From Hofstenia miamia (taxonomy: Eukaryota > Xenacoelomorpha > Acoela), in contig SCFE01000079.1 of the NCBI GenBank assembly GCA_004352715.1, positions 480,896-544,895 on the forward strand: a stretch of 64,000 bases of DNA, written 5' to 3'. Numbering within the stretch: position 1 is the first letter of the stretch; each line of letters starts with the position of its first letter. Positions 50,259 to 59,498 of the stretch are shown here, piece after piece. The notes beneath the pieces are model-generated. The model had not been told where the DNA came from. It searched no databases and saw nothing but the letters and a program-made list of their open reading frames with translations. Both the position numbers and the translations under genes were made by a program.

Positions 50259-53200
50259 TTAATGACGAGTTATCGTATAGTCATTGTTGTAAAATTTAAA
50301 TCCTAACCATGATGTACCTAAAATATATTTTTGCTTAAGGAAGATTTTTAAACGCTTTTTAAAAGGTTTCAATTTTTCAATGCTTTTAATTTCTTTAGGT
50401 AGCGAATTCCAGGTTCGAATTGCGACATTAATGAAAGATTTCTTCAAAACTTTTTTCTTATACTTAACACATGTAAAAATTTTAGATCTTGAATTCTGTT
50501 TATACGCAAATCCCGGGAATTTAATTGAATTATAAGGCGGTAGATTTTTTACTAGTTTGAAAAATGTTAGCAAGGTATTTAAAATGACGAGTTGTTTTGG
50601 AAAGAGAATTGACCTAGAAATGTAATGTTTAGTTTTCGATGAATTTTTTGCTGAGATATTCAGTGCCCATTTTAATTGAATGTCAAGTTTTCTATAAAGC
50701 ACATCACTTAAATCAGTAAATAAGATGTTTGCATAATTAAGGTGGCTCATGATAAAAGCATGGAAGAATTGAATAATTGCACAAGGTGGTAACTGCTTAA
50801 CTACTAGTGTCATACTTTTTATACCTATAGCTAGTTTTCTAACTGTTATGTTAATGTGAGTGTTGAACTTTAACTTTGAGTCAATGGTTACGCCTAAGTA
50901 CTTGAAAGTGTCTACAATAGGTAGATTAACATTATTAATTTTCAAAGTCATTTTGGAAACATTGTAGTTATTTTTATTGGGCCGTAAAATACAAAATTCC
51001 TTCTTAGCTTCATTAATTATCAACTTATGCATTGAAAAATATTTTGACAATTTGTTGCAATTGAATTCTATTGATTCCACTGCTGAGTGCAATGATGTAT
51101 TATCGCTGAAGATGCAGGTGTCATCGGCATATTGAATTAGATTGCAATTGGTTATTGACTGCATGTCATTTACATAAATACTAAAAAGAAGAGGACCTAG
51201 AATCGTTCCTTGAGGCACCCCATTGTAAACCGGTAACCAATCAGAAAAAATATCGTTTAATTTAACTCTCTGGAATCTTTGGTTAAGGTAACTAGTTATC
51301 AATTGCTTACTATTACAAGAAAATCCTAAGTAAGATAGTTTTTCAATAAGTATGTTGTGATTAATCGAATCAAAGGCTTTTGAGAGATCTAAACAAGCTA
51401 TAGCTACAAATTTATTAGAATCGAGGGATGCTCTCCATTTTTCAGTAGCATGTAATAGTGCATCAGTTGTTGAAAAATTTTTGCGAAATCCAAATTGGGT
51501 GTTCGATAATAAATTATACTTATTAAAATGTTCAATTATTTGGTTATGTAATAATCTTTCGAATATTTTACTTATTGGAGAAGTAATTGAAATTGGTCGA
51601 TAATTAGTTGCAATTGAAGGATCATTTTTCTTAAAAATAGGAGTAATGTGAGCAAGTTTTAGATAATCTGGGAAGTGATTGCATTTTATAGATTCATTAA
51701 AGATGAAATTTAAAGGATTTGCAGTGATATCTGCAGTCATTTTAAGAGCCCATGAGGGGATATTTGAGGGACCACTTGATTTGTTGGTCTTAAAGCTTAA
51801 GAATCGATTTAATAATTTCATAGGTAGTTGAGAATCGGAAATAAAATTCAGGTGTAAAGATTTTGTGTGAGAGGTTTTTGTATTTAATAAGGGGCCGTTG
51901 CATTTTCCTAAGTTGACAAAAGTCTTGTTTAATTCATTAAAAATTTCTAAATTGTCGGAAAGATTATTTCCATTTTGATCTTTAATCACATCAATTGAGT
52001 TTGATTTAGATCGCTTATAATTTGTGATTTCTTTTATTAGTTTCCATTTTGACTTTTCATTTGGAAGACGCGTATACTCATTTTTGATAAATTCATTGAA
52101 TGCCCTACGAGATGCAATATTGGGGGGATTTCTGGCCTTTTTATAGACAACAAAGTTCTTGTTAGTTCGAGAATTTATAAAATGTTTATATGCTTTGTTC
52201 TTTTCGCGAATTAAAGCTTTACAAGTGTCAGATATCCAGGGTTTGTTAGAAAAAGTATTGTTTGCTTTGGATTTGGTTGTGGATTTAACCATTATTTTCC
52301 TTTCAGGGCAAAATCTGTTGAGGTAAAATTCAAAAATGTCTGAGAAATTTTTTAGCATTTCATTTATATTTGATGCAGAATATACAGGAAACCAATTTTC
52401 TGATGAGAGGGATGATTTAAAATTATTAATATTTTCAATACACTTTTCACGAGTTTTAATCCATTTCGTGGTAATTTTTGGGGTTGAGTGAGAAGACTTT
52501 TGAAATTTGATAGATGTAAAACAGTGATCCGAGAATGGGCATTCAGAAGAGATGTACTGGAAGTGTGTATTATTGTTTTCAGCTAATGCAATGTAGTCAA
52601 TTAGAGTCCTACTCGATGATGTGATTCTAGTGGGCAATGTTTTATTGGTCAATTCAAGATTAAATGTGTTCAAGAACAAATCCATTTTACATTGATCATT
52701 AGCATTTAAATAATTGAGGTTCCAATCTCCGAAAAGTACTAAATCTTTATTTTCAGAACAGGCAAGTGATAATTCTTCTTCTAGTTGTTGAATAAAAAAA
52801 TCGGCAAATTTCTTATGCGGACAGTATGATACATTTAATAATTGTTTTTGAAATCTAGAATTTTTAATTGGATTAGTAATTTCAACCCATAGACTGTCAA
52901 AATTTGATGTGTTAGGACTTTTAATATCGTTGCGTATTTTGGGATTGAATGACTTTGCAACTAAAAGTAATACATCTCCACCTTTTGATTTTCCTAATAT
53001 ATTGTTCAAAACTCTATCCTTTCTAAATAGTGCAAAATTTTCATTAACAGACCATGTGCTATCTAGATCGTCAATCTTTAGCCAAGTTTCAGAAATTGCG
53101 AGAATTAAATCATTTTTAGTATTTGAAACGAATTCCCTATATTCGAAATTTTTAATACTTAGATTCTGAAAATTTAAATGTACGTAATTCACAATATCTG

Positions 53201-53591
53201 AGCCGGTATTCAATTTTTTGATGTATGATTCAAAATTTAAAATCGGACCGGGATTAGTCTCAATACCATATACTGCTAATAATAGGAAAATTATGAGAGA
53301 AATAACAAATGAGTTTTTTAAATCGATTATGATAATACAAATGCGCCTGGTTAAGAAAGTTAAAGCTGTTTTTGAATAGCGAATAGTTGAGTTATATGTA
53401 TTGAAGTAAAACTGTACTGGTAAGAGCGAGACATCCTCATTGGATTTGAATGTCGAAATAAGGAAAATATAAGTAAAGAGTAATAATTTTACTTTGAAAA
53501 CAAATTTGAGTTTCAATTTGAATTTAGGGTTATAGTAATTTTTCCATAGCCTGGGCGTCTGTAAACAAAAATATAATAATTCACACGACAT
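50259..53591 (-). CDS. CR1 ORF2: endonuclease-reverse transcriptase, 1110 aa
   Basis: This replication protein nicks target DNA and copies the element RNA at the nick. Residues 1-108 form an unusual N-terminus with hydrophobic runs at about 33-46 and 93-108, followed by the 2A-like GIETNPGP (109-116). The APE-type endonuclease spans about 133-365: N140 in HLNFQNL, E168 in ISETWL, D289/N291 in GDWNLN, D332 in LIDYIAL, and D355/H356 in FSDHCF. The RT spans about 640-910: NYRPIS, TQFGFRKNFSTTDAL, LDLSKAFD with catalytic D735, GVPQGTILGPLLF, and YADD at 821-824. FKYLGVTID follows, and the thumb ends with RTWNSLPKEI near 1059-1068. There is no internal stop over 3.3 kb. The start at 53591 is the first ATG after ORF1; an RT frame of this size is usual for CR1. 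A restart or reinitiation mechanism after ORF1 is likely but not shown. Confidence 0.95.
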   Translation of the reverse strand: MSCELLYFCLQTPRLWKNYYNPKFKLKLKFVFKVKLLLFTYIFLISTFKSNEDVSLLPVQFYFNTYNSTIRYSKTALTFLTRRICIIIIDLKNSFVISLIIFLLLAVYGIETNPGPILNFESYIKKLNTGSDIVNYVHLNFQNLSIKNFEYREFVSNTKNDLILAISETWLKIDDLDSTWSVNENFALFRKDRVLNNILGKSKGGDVLLLVAKSFNPKIRNDIKSPNTSNFDSLWVEITNPIKNSRFQKQLLNVSYCPHKKFADFFIQQLEEELSLACSENKDLVLFGDWNLNYLNANDQCKMDLFLNTFNLELTNKTLPTRITSSSRTLIDYIALAENNNTHFQYISSECPFSDHCFTSIKFQKSSHSTPKITTKWIKTREKCIENINNFKSSLSSENWFPVYSASNINEMLKNFSDIFEFYLNRFCPERKIMVKSTTKSKANNTFSNKPWISDTCKALIREKNKAYKHFINSRTNKNFVVYKKARNPPNIASRRAFNEFIKNEYTRLPNEKSKWKLIKEITNYKRSKSNSIDVIKDQNGNNLSDNLEIFNELNKTFVNLGKCNGPLLNTKTSHTKSLHLNFISDSQLPMKLLNRFLSFKTNKSSGPSNIPSWALKMTADITANPLNFIFNESIKCNHFPDYLKLAHITPIFKKNDPSIATNYRPISITSPISKIFERLLHNQIIEHFNKYNLLSNTQFGFRKNFSTTDALLHATEKWRASLDSNKFVAIACLDLSKAFDSINHNILIEKLSYLGFSCNSKQLITSYLNQRFQRVKLNDIFSDWLPVYNGVPQGTILGPLLFSIYVNDMQSITNCNLIQYADDTCIFSDNTSLHSAVESIEFNCNKLSKYFSMHKLIINEAKKEFCILRPNKNNYNVSKMTLKINNVNLPIVDTFKYLGVTIDSKLKFNTHINITVRKLAIGIKSMTLVVKQLPPCAIIQFFHAFIMSHLNYANILFTDLSDVLYRKLDIQLKWALNISAKNSSKTKHYISRSILFPKQLVILNTLLTFFKLVKNLPPYNSIKFPGFAYKQNSRSKIFTCVKYKKKVLKKSFINVAIRTWNSLPKEIKSIEKLKPFKKRLKIFLKQKYILGTSWLGFKFYNNDYTITRH
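53244..53267 (-). other. 2A-like peptide motif in ORF2
   Basis: ORF2 residues 109-116 read GIETNPGP directly after a hydrophobic LLLAVY. The 2A ribosome-skipping consensus is D-(V/I)-E-x-N-P-G-P, and 2A sequences are known near the N-terminus of some CR1-clade and trypanosome LINE proteins. Here the leading Asp is replaced by Gly while I-E-x-N-P-G-P is intact. Activity is uncertain because that Asp is usually conserved. Confidence 0.65.
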
Positions 53592-53680
53592 AGCTAATAA
53601 AAAAGTATCTTAGCTGTTGAAGTAGATCGCTTATGATGGTGGCAGTGACTTCAGAGTTAGAGCAATTTGCGGTGAATGAA

Positions 53681-54553
53681 TTAGTAAGGCGGTGCATTGT
53701 TATAAAGTGCAGCAGCGTATGATTTATATACCCTGGACGGGCGAGCAAGCGGGTGGTGCGGCAGGTTGCTAGCGAAAGGCGGCAAAAATCGAGGTGCAAA
53801 GCTTTCAAAGACTCTGTTATTTGTCGGCATTGCTTTGAGGAATTGAATTGTGCGACAAGATGGAGGCTCGAAGAAGGATTTAATTATGGATACAAATTTT
53901 CCAATTCCATTCTGTGAGAAATGAATGCCGTCTTTTGAAAAGAGACGACTGTTAACGACTTTTGGACCTAAACAAAATTGTGAAAATAATTTAAATACTG
54001 AAAATTTTAATTTTTCTGATAAGTTAGAAATAATTTTATTGACTTTTACTACTTCATTGTTGCCTTGAAGCAGGCTGTTGCAAAAAGGTGGGATTTCACT
54101 AAGAAAAATCTTAGTAGGACTAAAAATATGGTTAATTATTTTAATAAGATCAGTAAACTTAGCTTCGTAGTTGGTTGGGTTCTTGAGAATATCATTTCTT
54201 CCAATTTGTACGAAAACTGTTTTAATTTTTGTTTGCGGGTAGAGTTCCAATGTCTGTTGAAGCTCAGATATGCATGCACCGGGATACGAGTGCACGGAGA
54301 CCTCTTTGTTTCTGATTATGTTTTTGGATCGTAATTTCCTAAACATGGAGCTACCTAAAATTAAAAAATTAGTACCTGTTTTGATCTTGCGAGGTTTTCT
54401 TGGAGAGCGAGTAATAGGTTTATTTCTTGATGCTGTTGAATGGAAAAAAGCGTCAGTGACTTCTTGTTCGCGCGAGTTAGGTGTAAGGGACGTATGCGTG
54501 TGATCCTTAAGAAATGAATGCAATGAAAATAATTCATCTCGACTGAGGGCCAA
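53681..54553 (-). CDS. CR1 ORF1: SGNH-esterase-like protein, 290 aa
   Basis: The first ORF of the CR1. The first 60 residues are polar and basic (RSPRKPRKIK at 49-58), suiting nucleic-acid binding. Residues about 61-230 have the SGNH hydrolase blocks in order: FLILGSSMF (block I; S69 in the nucleophile position, with Ser for the usual Asp of GDS), YPGACISEL (block II, G92), VQIGRNDI (block III, N120) and KDGIHFSQNG (block V, D208 and H211). Esterase-type ORF1 proteins are known in CR1/L2 elements and are thought to act in RNP formation or membrane association. The C-terminus is Pro-rich. No Cys zinc knuckle is seen. The frame is intact, 89 bp upstream of ORF2, and the ATG at 54553 follows a GC-rich leader. 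Confidence 0.88.
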   Translation of the reverse strand: MALSRDELFSLHSFLKDHTHTSLTPNSREQEVTDAFFHSTASRNKPITRSPRKPRKIKTGTNFLILGSSMFRKLRSKNIIRNKEVSVHSYPGACISELQQTLELYPQTKIKTVFVQIGRNDILKNPTNYEAKFTDLIKIINHIFSPTKIFLSEIPPFCNSLLQGNNEVVKVNKIISNLSEKLKFSVFKLFSQFCLGPKVVNSRLFSKDGIHFSQNGIGKFVSIIKSFFEPPSCRTIQFLKAMPTNNRVFESFAPRFLPPFASNLPHHPLARPSRVYKSYAAALYNNAPPY

Positions 54554-54680
54554 AAATGGTGCTACAAGTTTGCAGTGTTCATCGTCTTTATTGATGTTTG
54601 AGTCAGTGACGTTTTTAAGTGCGGAGCGGAGAGCGCAATCGACTGTCTATAGAGAGGACATCGCGGCCAAGCAAATACCT

Positions 54681-55134
54681 GATTTTAAGAGTTAGTATAT
54701 CAGTGATTATCAAATCTTTTATAGTTTACTTATGATTTTCAGGAAATAAATTTAACGTTATGCACTACCTACTCAAACATTTACTTTCTTTTTGGATGTT
54801 ACAGATGGGACACTTAATTTACATTTCATTTGCGACTTTCAGAAATGCTGATGGTACTATTTTCGTGTTACATATAACTCCTTCATTAAAAAGCGATTGT
54901 CTAGCGGTAATTCCCTTGTATTAAATAGTAAGAACTGTTTAATGAAACTCTCTAGATTTTAGGAAATATCCTCTGTGTATAACGTTACAGACGTGACATT
55001 TAGATGTTACAGATGGGATATTATCAAAGTCCCATACACATATAACAAGGTAAGATGTATTTAATAAAACATAACTTGGTAAAGAAAAGCATAACGAGTA
55101 AAGATAAACAGCTAAAACTAATCTATTTGAGAAA
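54681..55134. other. non-coding flank with repeated GTTACAGATGGGACA motifs
   Basis: Three copies of the motif described at 54797-56705 lie here. No open frame. Confidence 0.6.
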
Positions 55135-56705
55135 TTAAAGTTTACTTCGCAAGGCAGATTCAGGAAATATCAATGCTCCCCTACGACTGATATTAGGTTT
55201 TGGCAGAATACCGCTAATCTGTGATGGCGCCACCTCAACAATATCCTTTTTATATGGCTGAACGAAAGACAGTTGACCAAAGGAGGAGAGTTTCTTGCCG
55301 TAAAATTTTACTAAAAACTCGTTATTTGTTACCGATTCAATATAGCCAACACAGTAAAAGTGCTCTTTCTCTGCCAATCGAACAAGGATGTAGATGCCAG
55401 GCAGCAAATTTGATGGGAATGGAAACAATAGGCCTTCAACATCAACCTCGTCATATTCATCTACGCTGTGAACGTCTTCATTGTCATTGGAAAGAAATAT
55501 AGACATCATAACCTTTAATTGATCAATTATGTCAGAGAAATATTTTTCAAATTTCCACCAACCGTTTTCCACTGGTAGAATTTGAGTTCCGATCCGCTGT
55601 CTCCTAATTCATATAGGCTGTTTAAAAAAGACCTTCTTTTACAGTCTCTGCATTTGCCGTTCATACAGTCCTCCTTTTCAGAAGAACATACTAGTTTTCT
55701 TATTAACTCACTTTCTGTTTTAGGTAAGAGTGGTGTTGATTTGAGTATCATGTGGACTTTAGCGTGGTATATACACAGACATGTGTTAGCAGGAACTTTA
55801 TCTCTTAAAACAGGTTTTGTGGCCTTAAAGCACAGAATGTTGAAAAACCAATCTTTTCAGGATTTTCTTTTTTATATTCTTGGTATGCTTCACGCAAGGT
55901 AAGGTTCATGTAGCCTTTCTGAATTTTGGTTTTTTCACCCTCGTTACGAATAATAACATAATCACATTTACCAGGCGCTTCTTGAGAAATGCCACTCATG
56001 CAGTAAAAGTTCGGATCTTTTCTTTTAGATCGAAAGATATAGCGAAAATTGAAGTAGAAGTATTATCATTGCCAGACGATGACATTGTATTTGTCTGTCA
56101 ATTTTTTGAGAACTTCTAATCGTTTTCCGGGACTCCGGGGTAAATTCCTCTCAGCACGTTTCGTTGATCTTGATAACGAACATGAAGACATTGAACTAGT
56201 AGCTGAAGTGGGTGTGTGTATGCTTGATGGTAGTTTCAACCCTTTTCAATATTCGCGTTTCCGCAATCGCTCTTTGTCCCTCTTTTTTTCTTTTCATCTT
56301 CTGACATTTTGCTTCTTTACTTTTCTGCTTTCCGACGAGATTCGTTTTCCTTTGTATGATGATCATCGTACATGCCACACTCTTTAAGTCGCTTCCGATA
56401 ATTGGCGATTCGCTGAGCCCCTGATTGTGACATAACTATAATTTAAGAAATGTTACAAGTGAGATAAAAACTGAAAACTTTACAGGTGTGACATAATTAA
56501 AACAGTTGAAATGTATAAAGATTTAGAATTAAATGAAAGACGTAAGCGTCTACAACAAGCCAATATCGGCCTCTAGATAAAAAATGAAAAAGAAACCTAT
56601 TTGAGAAGGAACTAAAGAAATACTACTACTTTATCTAGTTTTTTGTTACAGGTGGGATATTGCAAATTGCGTGAATGATGACGCCATTCTAGTTACAGAG
56701 GAGAC
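54797..56705 (+). repeat. dispersed direct 15-bp motif, consensus GTTACARRYGKGAYA
   Basis: Copies in the same orientation sit at 54797-54813 (TGTTACAGATGGGACAC), 54982-54999, 55005-55020, 56451-56466, 56478-56494, 56645-56660 and a weaker one at 56691-56705. They flank, but do not enter, the minus-strand pseudogene between 55135 and 56433. Clusters of short direct repeats just inside transposon ends often serve as transposase-binding sites. That role is inferred. Confidence 0.65.
55135..56433 (-). pseudogene. internally deleted transposon-like gene, unclassified
   Basis: Reading leftward from ATG 56433: a basic N-terminus MSQSGAQRIANYRKRLKEC, then MSEDEKKKRG and, near 56140, NLPRSPGKRLEVLKKL. 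Next come APGKCDYVIIRNEGEKTKIQ and NPEKIGFSTFCALRPQNLF (about 55850-55807). A Cys cluster KEDCMNGKCRDCK (about 55675-55636) follows, then FYQWKTV. The C-terminal frame (55572-55135) has a compact beta-rich, Tudor-like region starting GIYILVRLAEKEHFYCVGYI and ending ILPKPNISRRGALIFPESA. I recall this motif order from multi-copy animal proteins that have several hundred further residues, including an acidic core, between the Cys cluster and the C-terminal domain. Here that core is missing and at least four frameshifts or stops occur. It is probably a deletion derivative of a DNA transposon; function unproven. Confidence 0.6.
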
Positions 56706-56914
56706 TCAAGAACGAATTAAAGTATTGCATTTTTTTAGAAAAACATATCGCCTCTACAACAACAAATAACAGTTTGAAAATTACTAAACCATGAAGAAAA
56801 ATATAGGGCTAACTTCTTTGCACTTTCCAACCATGTTTTTGATCTTCTAACAGGTCAACAAAAGCAAGGCAATCATATTAAAATAAAGATGTTTATGCTA
56901 AGCTAAATTCTGAT

Positions 56915-57296
56915 GTTTATAATACCCTGGTCTCGCGGACAATCTCTCGTGTAGGACGTCACCGTTGTGGATTCACAGGCGCCTAGTCGCATTTGTCGGG
57001 ACGTTAATCATATCAAAGAGGCCGAGGAACGCAAAGCTGCAAAGTATACCGAAATATCCAATAGCGGCTACTTGTTCCAACCCCTTGCTTTCGATACTCA
57101 AGGAAATTGCGGACCTTCGACGAAAAGTTTTTTGAAAGATCTAGGAGACAAACTTGTAAATATATCTGGCGATAAACGAGCAAAAGAATTTCTGTATCAA
57201 TCAATAACATCGATAATTATTCAACATAATGCCGCTTGTGTACTAGGGACTTTAGATAAACAAGAACGCATGGACGAAATCTTTACTTTGTTGTAA
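56915..57296 (+). pseudogene. C-terminal tail of a second RT-nuclease family
   Basis: From about 56928 the frame reads IIPWSRGQSLV*DVTVVDSQ. The stop (TAG at 56952-56954) sits where this family normally has Trp (TGG), a single-base lesion. It continues NHIKEAEERKAAKYTEI, then YLFQPLAFDTQGNCGPSTKS and IIIQHNAACVLGTL. The IPWSRG...DVTVVDS segment is the end of a PD-(D/E)xK-like region, and the AEERKxAKY...GNAAxVLGT tail closes these RT proteins. The RT itself is absent upstream, so this is only a 3' fragment. Its wording differs from the tail at 57.74-58.44 kb, so it is a separate family. Confidence 0.75.
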
Positions 57297-57307
57297 TTTC
57301 TAAACAG

Positions 57308-57608
57308 GTTTATGTCGAAGGTGTTCTCATTGCGACTTTTTCAGGTTGTGCTAATCGACATTTGATCGCGGATAACATTCAGTGGTTTTCTGATGAGAAA
57401 AGAAGTATAGAAGACATATTTGGCTAAAAAGGGGTTGCATATGTCGGTAGTTATTGTAGTAAATGATTGCCAATCACATTCGTTTCTAGCCTGAAGATGC
57501 TGTGATTTTAAATCAAGTTTAAGATCGTTTTAATGTTGGCACTGTGGAATTAACTGATGAATTGGAAGTTGCCTCATATATTCCTGTAGAAAACAAAGCT
57601 TCTTGATA
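57308..57608 (+). pseudogene. coding-like remnant, unidentified
   Basis: After an acceptor-like TTTCTAAACAG, a 40-codon frame reads VYVEGVLIATFSGCANRHLI and continues IQWFSDEKRSIEDIF to a stop at 57425-57427. Further on, a second frame gives PEDAVILNQV, a stop, then DRFNVGTVELTDELEVASYI. The peptides look protein-like but I recognise no family. It may be the 3' part of the element carrying the preceding RT tail, or a separate insertion. Confidence 0.3.
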
Positions 57609-57739
57609 TTGGTTTTAACATGCGCTTTTTTTGAAACTCATTTGTTCATTATTTGATGTTTGTTATTAAACGTTGATTAATAAATTATAAAACTCGATAA
57701 GTTTGACATTATTTTTTGCAAGAAATATCAACAATTGCG

Positions 57740-58440
57740 TGGAATTAGCCTTGCAAGAACTTTCTAGCAAAGGACTAGCGTTGTCTGAAATGCCTTTTAC
57801 ACATGGCCCCAAAAGTCTATTTGTTCACTTTTAGAGCAAATTAGCCAGAATACTTCTTTATCCTCCAGTTTGTCTCTTCGCGATAAAGCAAAACTTCTCT
57901 CTTGTTCCATACCAGGGAGTGGGAATTAGTTGGCTGCGATTCCATTGAAAGCACTTGCTCTTTCTTCGCTCTTGCTGAATTTCGAATTTGCTTTGTTATC
58001 GGCGTGGCATACCTTTAATTGATGATGACAAAAAATGCTTTAAGCCTTTGGATTTACTTTTGCGACTGCTTCTAAATGAGCTTTGACTCTGGTGCTTGAA
58101 AAGTCTAACTTCAATGAGTCTCGTGCTCGTCCTGGGGACATCGTTTTGCCATGCTGGTCTTCTGGCTGACCAGCCGCACTAGACGTGACTGTAATTAATT
58201 CACTGCGCCTTCGATTGTTTCTCTTGCTGGTCATGCTCTGGAACTTTCAGACAACCGAAAGCTTACTAAATATGCAGAATCATGTTCAGCTGCTGGTATA
58301 TCCTTCCTACCACTATCAGTGGAAACTCTAGGAGGATGTTCACCAATTGCTATCAAAGTATTCTCCAAGATGTCTCCTGCCAGAAGTGCCTCTTGTGATC
58401 TGAATACGATTTCTTCATATTTTTTCAGCAATTGTCAGTA
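57740..58440 (+). pseudogene. C-terminal, nuclease-like part of the split RT element
   Basis: The frame order is NNCVELALQELSSKGLALSE (57734-57793), then LLSCSIPGSG near 57900, AIPLKALALSSLLLNFEFAL, and GIPLIDDDKKC near 58010. ARPGDIVLPCWSSG then AALDVTVINSL (58120-58205) is a PD-(D/E)xK-like signature. The end is LAGHALELSDNRKLTKYAES, GISFLPLSVETLGGCSPIAI and SPARSASCD. It fits directly after the thumb region that breaks off at 50055, in the same orientation, so the element seems to be interrupted by 7.7 kb of later insertions. Several stops and frame shifts are present. The shadow frames on the minus strand are not genes. Confidence 0.75.
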
Positions 58441-59309
58441 ATTTTACAGCGGATAAATGCTACACTTCTATTATCAAGATATGGTGGTTAGGATTGAAGC
58501 AATTCATGTCTAATCTGTGGTATTTGGAACACAAACTCATTAAATAGCGTTATCCTCATCATCTCAACCATTGTACAACTCTTCCAGTATCGATTCATCA
58601 CCAGAGCTCCTAAGAATATGACTTTAAAGGATCAAAACATACGTTACAGTTAATGAAAATTGTGACCTAGAAGTTTCTAATGACTAAAAAATAAATAGCT
58701 AACCATATGAAAATTACAAAAATGTCACATATTAATATCTTAAATTGAAATAATCAATAAAATATTATTTTTCGACATCACAATGACTTACATTTTAGGA
58801 ACTTGATTATGCAATAATTATGAAAATTACATTGTAACTACAACAATTTATTTAAATATATCATTTGATATGCCTTTTATCAAAATTACTTTGAATATTG
58901 TACGGTTCTTCAACAAAATTAAGGTTTTAACAGGGGCATAACTCGATTTTATTGTCAAACTATATAATTGTTATATAATCACTATTTTCAGTAAAATTAA
59001 TGACTATGTATATTATTAACAATGATACATTGATGAGAAACATGTTTTGTAAGTATATTTACTGAATGTCTTTAGTAGCAATGGTTGCCTAAATACGTTG
59101 TGAAAAGACATCATATTTAGAGGCAAAAGGCAACATTTTGTGAAAATCTGTATGACAAAAATTGCTATTGGCACCGTAATTCAAAAGATGAGTGCAACGT
59201 CCTTAAAATACTTAAATAATACCCAAAATAACCATTAGAAGAATGTTTACAATAGATATTAATTGAAAATTTCATAAAATATTAAATACATTATGTCAAT
59301 TCCCAACTA
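58441..59309. other. AT-rich non-coding stretch
   Basis: Nothing recognisable was seen. Confidence 0.5.
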
Positions 59310-59496
59310 AACTCTGTCCCAGTTAATAAGTAAACCAGTTTATTAGAGAAATGAGGTAGTATGATATTAACACGAGTATAATTTCAAGTTCTGTACAACA
59401 TCCTAAACTATCTAATTCGAGCCAAAACCATGGAATTTACGCTATAATAAAACCCCAATTATTGATATAAAACTACTTATTAACTGGGACAGAGTT
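59310..59496. mobile_element. Tc1/mariner-type MITE, 187 bp (copy 2, inverted)
   Basis: Begins AACTCTGTCCCAGTTAATAA and ends in its reverse complement, with TA on both flanks (59308-59309 and 59497-59498). Over its length it matches the reverse complement of the 20988-21194 copy with small deletions. No coding capacity. Confidence 0.88.
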
Positions 59497-59498
59497 TA

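Larger units (their letters stand above)
50080..54680 (-). mobile_element. CR1-type non-LTR retrotransposon, apparently full length
   Basis: Minus-strand unit with a GC-richer 5' leader (about 54680-54554), ORF1 (54553-53681), 89 bp of spacing, ORF2 (53591-50259), then a 3' UTR with a 13-bp stem-loop and a terminal pentamer array (GATAA on the plus strand, 50081-50105). ORF1 esterase plus ORF2 endonuclease and RT, with a simple-sequence 3' end instead of poly(A), is the CR1/L2-group arrangement. Both frames are open with all inspected catalytic residues present, so the copy may be young. The exact 5' end and target duplication could not be read; 54680 is an estimate. Confidence 0.9.

Noticed and set aside
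52909-54503. Plus-strand frames inside the CR1
   Set aside because: They are antisense to ORF1 and ORF2.
55221-56387. Plus-strand open frames opposite the transposon-like gene
   Set aside because: The minus strand carries the ordered motifs; the plus frames are shadows.
58040-58431. Minus-strand frames at 58.0-58.4 kb
   Set aside because: They are antisense shadows of the RT C-terminal pseudogene, whose plus-strand motifs are specific.
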